From NCBI GenBank assembly GCA_027083135.1, contig JALWQH010000020.1:1-64000 (forward strand): 64,000 bases of DNA, read 5' to 3'. Both the position numbers and the translations under genes were made by a program. The notes under the pieces were generated by a model. That model searched no databases and had not been told where the DNA came from. It saw only the letters and a program-made list of their open reading frames with translations. Of the stretch, positions 23,972-32,275 are shown in pieces (within the stretch, counting starts at the first letter, position 1; every line of letters starts with the position of its first letter). The stretch is from Desulfurococcales archaeon. GTDB lineage: Archaea; Thermoproteota; Thermoprotei_A; Sulfolobales; WAQK01.

Positions 23972-25981
23972 TTATTTTTTCTTGGTGTAGTAGTATGCTG
24001 CTGCTAGTATTATGATGATTATTATGATGGTTGCAGCCCAGAGGCCAGCAGTAGAAGCACCCCTCTCAACAGTCTTAGTAGTGGTTGCCACGGATGACAC
24101 TGTGTGAGTTGAGGTTACTGTCACAGTGGTTGTTATGGTCTTCGCCGCTGGTGGGGTAGTGGTGCTGGTAGACGTGGCGGTCTTAGTTGTGGTTGTAGAT
24201 GTTGTAGATGTTGTAGTTGTGGTGCTGGTTGTGGTGGTGAGCTTAGTTACAGGTATTTCGGGCTTAAGTCCCTTGAAGTTAGCGTTGATCAGGGTCCAAT
24301 AGTTGACGGGGCCTCCAGGCATGTCTACTATTCCGCTCAGCTCTGCTCTGTATGCCTGCATCCAGTATCTTATATACAGAGGTACTAACGGAACCTGGTC
24401 GGCTAGGATCTCCTGTAGCTTGTAGTATATCTGAACTCTTTCCTTCTCATTTACTGTCTGATCAGCCTTGGCTACGAGTTTATCGAAGGTGTCGTTGATG
24501 AATCCGTAAGGATTGTTTCCTCCAGGCACGTACTGGCTTTTAACATAGTATGCTGAATAGTACCAGGGTTCGAAGTTAGCGTCATTCTCTATTATGTATA
24601 GCTGGAACTTGTGCTCCGTGTATACTTTGTCTACCAGGGTGTCGAAGTCTAGGGGCTCGTTAGTGAGCTTGATGCCTATCTGCTTGAACCATTCAACCAT
24701 CTTGTCTCCTATTCTCACTCTAACCTCATCGTAGCTGGGTGTATATATGGTGAGGGATATGGTCTTTCCTTCAGGTGTGTCTCTCCACCCATCCCCGTTC
24801 CTATCTTTGAATCCAGCTTCGTCTAGCAGCTTCTTAGCTTCATCTAGGTTGAACTCGTATTTAGGTACATTGAAGTTGACCCACTTCTTATAGCCTGGAT
24901 GCACGTAGGTATAGGTTGTCATAGCGTATCCCAGCATGAGTGTCTTCACTATCCACTCCTTGTCTATGGCGTGTGCCAGTGCTTTTCTCACAAGCTTGTT
25001 GCTCAGCACAGGATCCTTCATGTTGAAGCCCACATATCCTACATACACGTCAGGCGTCTTTGGGAGAACTATGTGTGGATCAGACTCTGCATCTTTGATC
25101 ACTGCGTATGGTACTGTCCAGATCATCATGTGTGCTTCTCCTTTCTTAACTGCCAGGTACTCCGCCTGAGTTTCCTTGTACACCTTGTAGATCAGCATGT
25201 CTACCCTGGGGAACCCTTTCTTAAAGTAGTAGGGGTTCTTAGCCATGTCAAGCTCCTCGCCCTCCTTCCATTTCACCAGCATGAAGGGTCCATTGCCTAT
25301 TCTAAGGTGATGGTATTTGTTGACGAATGCCTCAACCTTGCTTGCCACGTCGCTTGGCTCGTTCTGCTTTATCAGTTTCAGAACTTTGCTTACATCGTCG
25401 CTGCTCATGGGGTTGAACTGCACTGGATCGGAGAATACTTGTGGAACGTACTTCCATATGTGCTCTGGAAGTATTATCATTGTGCCGAAGGTTCTAAGCA
25501 TCCATACATACTTCTGCTTCAGGTGGATCTGGAAGGTATAGTCGTCTATCACTTTGGCGCTGTCAACGTACTGTACGTCGGGGTACCAGCTCGGAGGCTT
25601 GTATTTTAGGAAGAAGTTTATGGTGAACACTATGTCCTTAGCTGTGAAGGGCACGCCGTCCTGCCAGTACGCGTTTTTAACTATGTGGAAAGTCCATGTA
25701 AGCCCGTCAGGACTTACCTGATACGAGTTGCATAGCCATGGCTTGGGCTCCAGGTCAGGCCCTATTTCAAACAGTGTGTCATATGTTACTAGGTTAAGCC
25801 AATAGTCATACCATGTCTCAGACTTCATTGGGTTAGGATTCTTAATGTACTGTTTCTGCGCGATGATCAGTGTCTGCTGATCTGAAGCCTTGGCAGGCAG
25901 CACGCTTAGCGTGGATAATACTACCGCAGCTATCATTATCGACGCGGTTAGCACAGATATTATCTTTTTATTCGCATGCAT
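23972..25981 (-). CDS. Extracellular solute-binding protein, family 5 (DppA-like)
   Basis: A 669-residue secreted and membrane-anchored binding protein. There is a signal peptide (residues 1-33, ending LPAKAS), a family 5 domain (about 40-570, with GLTWTFHIVKNAYWQDGVPFTAKDIVFT-like core and VRKALAHAIDKEWIV), then a Thr/Ser-rich stalk (about 575-640) and a C-terminal transmembrane helix ending YYYTKKK. This architecture is typical for archaeal surface binding proteins and fixes the domain outside the membrane. First gene of the operon with two permeases. The Thr-rich stalk is low-complexity and probably glycosylated. Confidence 0.92.
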   Translation of the reverse strand: MHANKKIISVLTASIMIAAVVLSTLSVLPAKASDQQTLIIAQKQYIKNPNPMKSETWYDYWLNLVTYDTLFEIGPDLEPKPWLCNSYQVSPDGLTWTFHIVKNAYWQDGVPFTAKDIVFTINFFLKYKPPSWYPDVQYVDSAKVIDDYTFQIHLKQKYVWMLRTFGTMIILPEHIWKYVPQVFSDPVQFNPMSSDDVSKVLKLIKQNEPSDVASKVEAFVNKYHHLRIGNGPFMLVKWKEGEELDMAKNPYYFKKGFPRVDMLIYKVYKETQAEYLAVKKGEAHMMIWTVPYAVIKDAESDPHIVLPKTPDVYVGYVGFNMKDPVLSNKLVRKALAHAIDKEWIVKTLMLGYAMTTYTYVHPGYKKWVNFNVPKYEFNLDEAKKLLDEAGFKDRNGDGWRDTPEGKTISLTIYTPSYDEVRVRIGDKMVEWFKQIGIKLTNEPLDFDTLVDKVYTEHKFQLYIIENDANFEPWYYSAYYVKSQYVPGGNNPYGFINDTFDKLVAKADQTVNEKERVQIYYKLQEILADQVPLVPLYIRYWMQAYRAELSGIVDMPGGPVNYWTLINANFKGLKPEIPVTKLTTTTSTTTTTSTTSTTTTKTATSTSTTTPPAAKTITTTVTVTSTHTVSSVATTTKTVERGASTAGLWAATIIIIIIILAAAYYYTKKK

Positions 25982-26118
25982 GTTCCCACCATGCTCACAA
26001 TGTGGTTTCAGTATAGTATACCTGTAGTCTCTTATTAAATGTATCTCACACTCAAATTATATGGTTTTCACATTTTTAATACGTAATCGCATGGCCAACA
26101 TGTTTAAAGGAGATGCAT

Positions 26119-26568
26119 CTAGTTTTCCCAGGTCTGTATATAGCGGCATTTACGGGGAGCTGTGCCTGACTCCATATCCCTTATAATCTCCTCCAGCAGT
26201 CTGCGGGGCTTGAAGTATTCGAGTATCTCCTCGGGTCTATGCCACTCTAGGACGACGTGTTTTTCAAGGGATCTGGGTTCCGCTGAAGATGATATGCCGC
26301 ATAGGAAGTAAAATACGAGTTCGTGTCTAAGCCTCCCCCGGAAATAATAGAAGTTCTCGTTGACTATGTAAAGCCTGCCCACCGTGACATGGACTCCAGC
26401 CTCCTCCATCATCTCTCTGGCCAGGCATAACGGCAGGTTTTCATATGTCTCCAGCCTCCCTCCCGGGAACCTGTAGAAGTTCCTCTGCCTTCCACGCTGG
26501 AATAACATGGCTTTATTCCTAGTGATTATGCATCTTGCAGCAACTTCTAGGTCTCTTCTCCTAGCCAT
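26119..26568 (-). CDS. Nudix hydrolase
   Basis: A protein of about 149 residues with a complete Nudix box: GGRLETYENLPLCLAREMMEEAGVHV (about residues 30-56; Gly, two Glu pairs and REMMEE match the consensus). Nudix enzymes hydrolyse nucleoside diphosphate derivatives. An in-frame GTG three codons upstream is possible, but ATG 26568 fits better. It lies 16 bp after the TorD-like gene and may be the last gene of the molybdoenzyme operon. Whether it acts on a molybdenum-cofactor nucleotide or is unrelated cannot be told. Confidence 0.82.
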   Translation of the reverse strand: MARRRDLEVAARCIITRNKAMLFQRGRQRNFYRFPGGRLETYENLPLCLAREMMEEAGVHVTVGRLYIVNENFYYFRGRLRHELVFYFLCGISSSAEPRSLEKHVVLEWHRPEEILEYFKPRRLLEEIIRDMESGTAPRKCRYIQTWEN

Positions 26569-26584
26569 GCCTAGCACCCGGGAT

Positions 26585-27268
26585 TCAGGCTAATCCTCCC
26601 TCTTCAGCTTTAATGAAGCTGTCGAGCGCCCTAACCAGATACACGTATGTCTGCAGCTCAGAATGCTTTGCCAGGCATTCTGAGAGCCTTGGAACCCATC
26701 TGGAGAGGCGGTGTATAAAGGAGGCGTATTTATTCAGGGATTCCTCACTCTCCTTCTCTGCGGCTTTTTCTAGAAGATATGCTGCGAACTCCAGCTCCAC
26801 TGATATGTGGTCGGGTGATGCTTCCCTCACCTTCACGCCGCTTGCCTCATAGAGGGCTGTTAGTGAGGCAAGCACGTCGAGCATGCTCTTAGTCTCCAAA
26901 TATCTGGGTGAAGACTGGGCTCCGGGAACCTCTATGAAACTGCTACCAGCCACCTCTCCAGGCTCAATATAGGAAGATTCCAGGGGAGGGCATGGAGGCC
27001 TAGGCAGGCCAAGCTCAAATGTGGAGACATATGATGCCTGAAACTCGTCTCTTCCAAGCCTACCTAGCTCTCTGCGGAAGGCCTCCTTAGCCTCCTCTAA
27101 AAGCCTGATAGCCTCACCTAAACTCTTCTCTCCAGCATTACTGAGTAGCTGTTGGAGGAGTTCTATTCTGCCTGGTATGAGGGGGACGTCATCATCGTAT
27201 GGGTAATCGAGGATCCTTGAGAACAGCCTGTAGATCTCTGCTTTAACCATAAGCTCAGCTTTATTCAT
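26585..27268 (-). CDS. TorD/DmsD-family molybdoenzyme chaperone
   Basis: A 227-residue all-helical cytoplasmic protein. The opening EIYRLFSRILDYPYDDDV, the central FQASYVSTFELGLPRPPCPPLESSYI and the helical C-terminus follow the TorD/DmsD/NarJ pattern. These chaperones bind the Tat signal peptide of a molybdoenzyme and assist cofactor insertion before export. The catalytic subunit of the same operon has a Tat motif, a good match. It follows the membrane subunit gene by 50 bp. The pairing is inferred from location. Confidence 0.82.
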   Translation of the reverse strand: MNKAELMVKAEIYRLFSRILDYPYDDDVPLIPGRIELLQQLLSNAGEKSLGEAIRLLEEAKEAFRRELGRLGRDEFQASYVSTFELGLPRPPCPPLESSYIEPGEVAGSSFIEVPGAQSSPRYLETKSMLDVLASLTALYEASGVKVREASPDHISVELEFAAYLLEKAAEKESEESLNKYASFIHRLSRWVPRLSECLAKHSELQTYVYLVRALDSFIKAEEGGLA

Positions 27269-27318
27269 GCATTAACCCCTGTTCAAACTGGTTATAGTGG
27301 TGAAAAAGAGTTGTTATT

Positions 27319-27822
27319 CTAGCTCCTAGGCATAGGTAGGCCTAGGAGCTTCAGCAGAGGCTCCATAACGCTGTGCCCCTGGGAGAGGTATCCGCCTGCA
27401 GCGCCAAGGGCTGTCACCAGGAACGCCCCTATCAGGGCCAGGATCACAGTATATGTTAGCGCAGCATTATCACTCCATACTTTTTCCTTTCTAGCCATGA
27501 CGGCATAATAGATTCCCAGATATGTGAAGAATGCTGCTATGGCGAAGGTTGTCTTGAATCTGAACCAGGCTGAGGCTGCGAAGGCTGATGCAGGGAAGTC
27601 GACCATGGCGCTGGCTCCAACTATTATTATAGCCCATACTGATAGCAGGGATAGTACGTGTATAGGCTTTGTGAGCCAACGCTCCGCGAACTCTCTCTTA
27701 CCTATTATTCTAGCTATCAGCCCCACTATTACTAGGAGGCTTACACTCATGGTTAATCCAACAGCGAAGTGTGCTGCTATGGGATGCCAGACAGGGTGAA
27801 GCGAGATGGGCATGACCATCAC
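27319..27822 (-). CDS. Small polytopic membrane protein, DUF2231-like, possible heme b anchor
   Basis: A 167-residue protein with about four hydrophobic helices. The N-terminus has three histidines (SLHPVWHPIAAHFAVGL, residues 8-18), followed by His in KPIHVLSLL (about 53) and SQGHSVMEP near the C-terminus. The pattern resembles DUF2231-type membrane proteins, some of which are suspected to bind heme b. Its place in the molybdoenzyme operon, where NarI/EbdC-like cytochrome subunits usually sit, suggests it passes electrons from the quinone pool. Heme binding is inference. The start overlaps the upstream gene by 4 bp. Confidence 0.6.
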   Translation of the reverse strand: MMVMPISLHPVWHPIAAHFAVGLTMSVSLLVIVGLIARIIGKREFAERWLTKPIHVLSLLSVWAIIIVGASAMVDFPASAFAASAWFRFKTTFAIAAFFTYLGIYYAVMARKEKVWSDNAALTYTVILALIGAFLVTALGAAGGYLSQGHSVMEPLLKLLGLPMPRS

Positions 27823-28037
27823 CTCCTCCTAGCTATTAGGGCTCCCAGCACCACTACCACCACCAGCAATATTACGGCATATGCTGTTTCCTTCCATAGC
27901 CATGAGGCCACTGATCTTGCTGCAGCCCCCTTAGCCGACTCATCCACTACTACTGCACCATAGATCAGCATGGCCATGAATGGTATTAGGCCGAGCATCG
28001 TGCCCCACGAGTATAGGATTTTTCTCCAGCTGCTCAT
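27819..28037 (-). CDS. Small membrane protein of molybdoenzyme operon
   Basis: A 72-residue protein with two hydrophobic helices (about 10-30 and 48-68) and a basic C-terminus (IARRR). No family recognised. It overlaps the ferredoxin-subunit gene upstream and the DUF2231-like gene downstream by 4 bp each, so translation is coupled across the three. A structural membrane anchor for the exported heterodimer is a reasonable guess; no cofactor-binding residue is obvious. Confidence 0.65.
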   Translation of the reverse strand: MSSWRKILYSWGTMLGLIPFMAMLIYGAVVVDESAKGAAARSVASWLWKETAYAVILLVVVVVLGALIARRR

Positions 28038-28984
28038 TTCTGTTCACCCATCCTGTGCGAGTAGAAGCTTGTGAGAACTCTGATCAGCTTCGAGCTTCTC
28101 CCCTTCTTTCTCTCAGCTTCCAGGATCTCCTTAACCCTCCATATATCCTTGCTGAACAATTCCTCAAGGTATTTCTTATCGTATCTTGGTTTCCCGTCAG
28201 GCCTAGGCGGAGTTAGAACGGGAGGCACGTAGAGCACCCTCGGCTTAGTATTGAGTTCTGGTAGGAGGGGTATGGCAACCTTATACTCCTTTATCAAAAC
28301 GTGTACAGGGCTGTCTGGATCCTCTATTCTGCCGAAGAACCTGGCTCTAGCAGGGCATACTTGAACGCATATTGGATCTAATCCCTGGTCGACGAGGGGA
28401 GCGCACATTATGCATTTGGATGGCGTTCCTAGCTTCAGGTTCCAGAAAATCCTCCTATACGGGCAGGCCTCGAAGCATGCCTGGCATCCCAGGCATAGCT
28501 GTGGGTCAAGCATGACTATGCCGTCCTTACGCTTGAATAATGCGTGGGAGGGGCAGCTTTCAACGCATGGAGGGTTTTCACAATGCATGCATTGGATCGG
28601 GAGGTAGAAGTACCAGGCATCCTTAGGCGTCTCGCCTACGCCTTGATCCCAGTTCCAGTTGGGCCCCCATTGAGGAGCAGGCTGAGGGGTTATGTCGGGA
28701 GGAGTCTTACCTGTAGTATTGTTCACCAGCTCCTCATATCTGAATCTGAAGTCCGGCTCATAGTCCTTCTTGCTCTGCCTCTCACCCTTCTTGCTCTTTT
28801 CCAACCAGTTCTTCGGGTATCCTGGCCCAGGCCTTGTCTCCGTTATGAGCCACCATGCATGCTCCGCTCCAGGCTCCTTCGAACTCCACCAAACCTTGCA
28901 TGCAATGGCGCATGCTTGGCATCCCAGGCACTTGTTCAAATCTACGACGAGTGCAGCCCCTTTATCCGGAGTGTTATCCGCCAT
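28034..28984 (-). CDS. Four-cluster ferredoxin subunit of type II molybdoenzyme
   Basis: A 316-residue electron-transfer subunit with four complete [4Fe-4S] motifs: CLGCQACAIACK (about residue 18), CMHCENPPCVESC (about 134), CLGCQACFEAC (about 164) and CIMC with CVQVC (about 190-212). The segment FYLPIQCMHCENPPCVESC and KEYKVAIPLLPELNTKP-RVLYVPP resemble the beta subunits of nitrate, dimethylsulfide and ethylbenzene enzymes (NarH, DdhB, EbdB). In those the third motif often has Trp or Tyr and holds a [3Fe-4S] cluster; here it has all four Cys. No signal peptide, so it would be exported with the Tat-bearing catalytic subunit. Confidence 0.88.
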   Translation of the reverse strand: MADNTPDKGAALVVDLNKCLGCQACAIACKVWWSSKEPGAEHAWWLITETRPGPGYPKNWLEKSKKGERQSKKDYEPDFRFRYEELVNNTTGKTPPDITPQPAPQWGPNWNWDQGVGETPKDAWYFYLPIQCMHCENPPCVESCPSHALFKRKDGIVMLDPQLCLGCQACFEACPYRRIFWNLKLGTPSKCIMCAPLVDQGLDPICVQVCPARARFFGRIEDPDSPVHVLIKEYKVAIPLLPELNTKPRVLYVPPVLTPPRPDGKPRYDKKYLEELFSKDIWRVKEILEAERKKGRSSKLIRVLTSFYSHRMGEQK

Positions 28985-29000
28985 GCCTGCTCACCCCCTC

Positions 29001-32000
29001 CTACTTGGCCTTCTCCACCTCCACGCTTGTGTCACACTCGTTGCCTGTTACCCCCCAGAGGTTCCAGCCATACTTGAGGTGATAGTAGGGTGGATTAGGT
29101 TCCTCGGGATATGTGACTGCCTGCGTCGGCTTGGGTCTTATAGGGGTTACACTGTTGAACCATCCTTTAACAAAAGTCACCATCTCGGCTCCATCAGGTA
29201 TCCAGATCTCCCCGGGTTTGACTGCAGGGGTTACACGGGCTGGTGCTACGAGTTCGCCGTAAATGTTGTAGACTCTAACCATGTCCCCATCCTTTATTCC
29301 CCTAGCCTCAGCATCCTTCTTGCTCATTGAGACCACGGCCCTATATCTCTGCAGCCTTAGGAGAAGATCAAGATCCCTGAATGTGGAGTGGGTTCCCCAT
29401 CTCTCGTGAGGCGTGTTCAGCTTGATTGGAGCAGGCTTACCGTTGGGCAGTGGGTCTGTTTCAGGCTCCCTGTATATGGGGAGTTCCTGGCCCAGGGTTA
29501 GGAAGTAGCTGTGATCAATGTAGAACTGCTGCCTGCCTGTAAGGGTCTTCCCTCCCTTAGGGATCACGCCTAGATATTTTGATATGAATAGCTTGGGGAC
29601 CTTGAACACCACGTTGAGTTCAGGCTTATTGACCAGTATGACAGTAGTGTAGTGGAGCTTTCCTCCAGCAGGCCACGGTATCTTCTGCTCAACATTATCC
29701 ACCCATGGTGTTAGTGGGCGGGGCCTTGTCTGGGCTGCTGGGAATGGCACTGGATGCTTTCTTATCAGCTCTAGGAGGCCTGCAATATATCCGTCTATGT
29801 CTCCCTGCAGTAATCTTCTTTCAACAAGGAATCTCACCTCTGGGGCAAGCTGGTTCTTATACTTATCATATAGCTCTGCGTCGGGGTACATTATGGGGCT
29901 GTTCTTAAGTATGAAGTGCGCCGCCATTTCTGGGGTTTCGAGGCATCCCTCCCTAGCATACCCTTTGAAGTAGGGGTTCTCCTTGCACTCCGCGTCCACG
30001 AAGTCTCCATAGATCTTAGCATAGTCCCGGTCAACATTGTATTTCGGGTCATGCCATTTGACCCCGCCTCTCCTAGCAGCCTCCTCGCTTACAGCCTTGG
30101 CCAGCTCTTTGAAGACATCGAAGTCATGCTTGGACTCACCTATAGGCTCTATAGCAGGGTTGAATGCCTGTATATATACGTGCATAGGCGTAGTTTCCAC
30201 ATCGAACTTCTCGTACCATGTGGCTGCAGGCAGTATGTAGTCTGCAAACACGGCTGTGCTGTTGACCCTGAAGTCTATGACTACAACTAGTTCCAGGAGA
30301 TCAGGGTTGCTGAACCATTCCTTAACCTTGAATCCGCCTTTAGCCTGGTTGAGGTAGTTTCCACGCCATATGAACATGGCGTGAGGTCTTTTCGGCGGCT
30401 GAGGATAGATTGGCATCCAGCCCTTAGCCATGGCTTTGATCAGCAGGTAGTTCCTATAACCCCTCTCATTGCGTGGATCAGGGCTTACAGGCTCCTGGAA
30501 TCTTCCCGGCAGGGGGCCTGGAAGCTTCGTTATGCTTCCATCCTCTATCCCCTTAACTATTTCATCCAGGTTTTTCCCCAGCTTCCATAATTCAACATAG
30601 TAGTGCGCCCAGGTGAACAGGGTTCCATTCTCGTTCCTCGTCTTAAGTATCCTGCCATACTTGCCTAATCCTTTAAGCCACACCTTGTACTGGCCTGTAT
30701 ACTGGCTGAAACCTGCGCCAGGCCTCCCAATATTCCCTGTAAGTGCTAGTAGGAGTATCATGGATCTATTGTTAATGTCATTATTGTACCAGTGGTTTGC
30801 CCCGCCTCCCTCTATTATATGGGTGGGCCTTGTCCTGGCGATCTCCTCTGCCAGGCTTCTAATAGTTGATGCTGGAACCCCCGTGATCTTCTCAGCCCAC
30901 TCTGGAGTCTTATCCCTCAGCTTCTCCCTGAGAATCGTGAAGACTGTCTTAACCTTGACTGTGCTTCCATCCTTAAGCTTAACCGACCACTCGCCTTCCA
31001 ATGATGGATTTATATTATACTTGGCTAGGTCCAGGGTCTCCCTCTCATCTCCCAGGCATCCTGGAGGGATCACGGGTTTACCCGTATTCTGATCCCACAC
31101 GTATAGTTTGAAGGGGCTTCCCCTCTCCACCATGTCGCTTTCTCTGAGAAACCTGCCGTTATCTGTTCTAACTAGGAAGGGGAGGTCGGTGTATGTTTTC
31201 ACGTATTCCTCATCGTACAGCTTGTTCTCCACTATGTGGTGTATCATGGCGTTAACCATGGCTGCATCCGTGCCAGGCTTGATGCTTATGAACTCGTCTG
31301 CGATCCTAGCCGTGGCTGTGAAATCAGTCCCTATGTAGACGATCTTTGTACCCCTATACTTCGACTCAACTATGAAGTGCGCCGCAGCAATCCTGCTTTC
31401 AGCAGCATTGGATCCCCAGAGTATTATGAGCTTAGCCCTCGTCCAATCCCACTCCTCAGACTCCTCTGTCTGGGTTCCCCAGGTCATAGGCTCCCCTGGA
31501 GGCAGATCGCAGTACCAGTCGTAGAAGCTGAGGGGACCTGAGGCTCCAAGCACGTTGGCAAACCTGTATCCGGCGCCTGCTGACACATAGTTGTATGCAG
31601 GTATGGGTGAGAAGAACACTATGGTGTCTGCCCCCTCCCTCTGTATTATGTCAAGGAGCTTTGATGCTATCTCCCTCTTAGCCTCATCCCATGTTATCCT
31701 CTTAAACCTGCCCTGCCCCCTATTTCCAACCCTTTTATACGGGTATCTGACCCTCATCGGCCCATGCACGTATCTAACATAGGATGCCCCCCTGACGCAT
31801 CCCCTAGGATTATACGCGTCCCCTGCAACAGGATCATATACATTATAGTCTGAGGCCTGTATTAGGCCTACTATAGTGTTGCCTCGGACAAAGGCATTCC
31901 AGCCGCAGGCCTGGGTACAGTTAGCCGCGCAGACTGATCTCACAACCTTATCATAGGCTATTCTGCCAGCGTACATTCTAAGAGCTCTCCTATGAACTAT

Positions 32001-32147
32001 GGGTTCAAGGTAGCGGTAGGCAGGCCTCGTCCTCCTAAGCTCCTCGAGAGACGCCACCAGAACGGCTGAAGCAGTGCCTGCTGCAAGAAGCTTTAGGAAC
32101 TCCCTCCTACTCATCCCGCCTTCATCGGCATCCTCCAAGCAGACCAC
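29001..32147 (-). CDS. Molybdopterin oxidoreductase catalytic subunit, type II (NarG-like), Tat-exported
   Basis: A 1048-residue Mo/W-bisPGD enzyme. A Tat motif SRREFLKLL precedes a hydrophobic stretch. The N-terminal cluster motif is VCAANCTQACGW with CVRG about 35 residues on, that is Cys where type II enzymes often have His. SFYDWYCDLPPGEPMTWG (about residue 205) is the type II signature, with an Asp as the expected Mo ligand, followed by WGSNAAESR and PGTDAAM. Substrate (nitrate, selenate, chlorate, sulfur compounds or other) cannot be assigned. A long C-terminal domain ends near PDGAEMVTFVKGW. GTG 32147, TTG 32138 (behind AGGTGG) and ATG 32114 are possible starts. First gene of the respiratory operon. 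Confidence 0.9.
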   Translation of the reverse strand: MVCLEDADEGGMSRREFLKLLAAGTASAVLVASLEELRRTRPAYRYLEPIVHRRALRMYAGRIAYDKVVRSVCAANCTQACGWNAFVRGNTIVGLIQASDYNVYDPVAGDAYNPRGCVRGASYVRYVHGPMRVRYPYKRVGNRGQGRFKRITWDEAKREIASKLLDIIQREGADTIVFFSPIPAYNYVSAGAGYRFANVLGASGPLSFYDWYCDLPPGEPMTWGTQTEESEEWDWTRAKLIILWGSNAAESRIAAAHFIVESKYRGTKIVYIGTDFTATARIADEFISIKPGTDAAMVNAMIHHIVENKLYDEEYVKTYTDLPFLVRTDNGRFLRESDMVERGSPFKLYVWDQNTGKPVIPPGCLGDERETLDLAKYNINPSLEGEWSVKLKDGSTVKVKTVFTILREKLRDKTPEWAEKITGVPASTIRSLAEEIARTRPTHIIEGGGANHWYNNDINNRSMILLLALTGNIGRPGAGFSQYTGQYKVWLKGLGKYGRILKTRNENGTLFTWAHYYVELWKLGKNLDEIVKGIEDGSITKLPGPLPGRFQEPVSPDPRNERGYRNYLLIKAMAKGWMPIYPQPPKRPHAMFIWRGNYLNQAKGGFKVKEWFSNPDLLELVVVIDFRVNSTAVFADYILPAATWYEKFDVETTPMHVYIQAFNPAIEPIGESKHDFDVFKELAKAVSEEAARRGGVKWHDPKYNVDRDYAKIYGDFVDAECKENPYFKGYAREGCLETPEMAAHFILKNSPIMYPDAELYDKYKNQLAPEVRFLVERRLLQGDIDGYIAGLLELIRKHPVPFPAAQTRPRPLTPWVDNVEQKIPWPAGGKLHYTTVILVNKPELNVVFKVPKLFISKYLGVIPKGGKTLTGRQQFYIDHSYFLTLGQELPIYREPETDPLPNGKPAPIKLNTPHERWGTHSTFRDLDLLLRLQRYRAVVSMSKKDAEARGIKDGDMVRVYNIYGELVAPARVTPAVKPGEIWIPDGAEMVTFVKGWFNSVTPIRPKPTQAVTYPEEPNPPYYHLKYGWNLWGVTGNECDTSVEVEKAK

Positions 32148-32275
32148 CTTTGATTCAGGCAGTTATATTATATTATAAGGATATTATCAAAAATAAGTGC
32201 AGCCTTAGATTTTCTAACCTCTACTGGGAAGATGAATAATGGTTGAACTCATGGTTAACATGGTAGTGGCAGGCT

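Noticed and set aside
24899-25609. 236-codon open frame on the plus strand opposite the DppA-like gene
   Set aside because: The translation is rich in His, Cys, Val and Tyr with no domain, and it lies entirely antisense to a well-supported binding-protein gene.
28544-29330. Long open frames on the plus strand over the ferredoxin and catalytic subunit genes
   Set aside because: They are antisense to well-supported genes, and the translations are Cys/His/Pro-rich without domain patterns.
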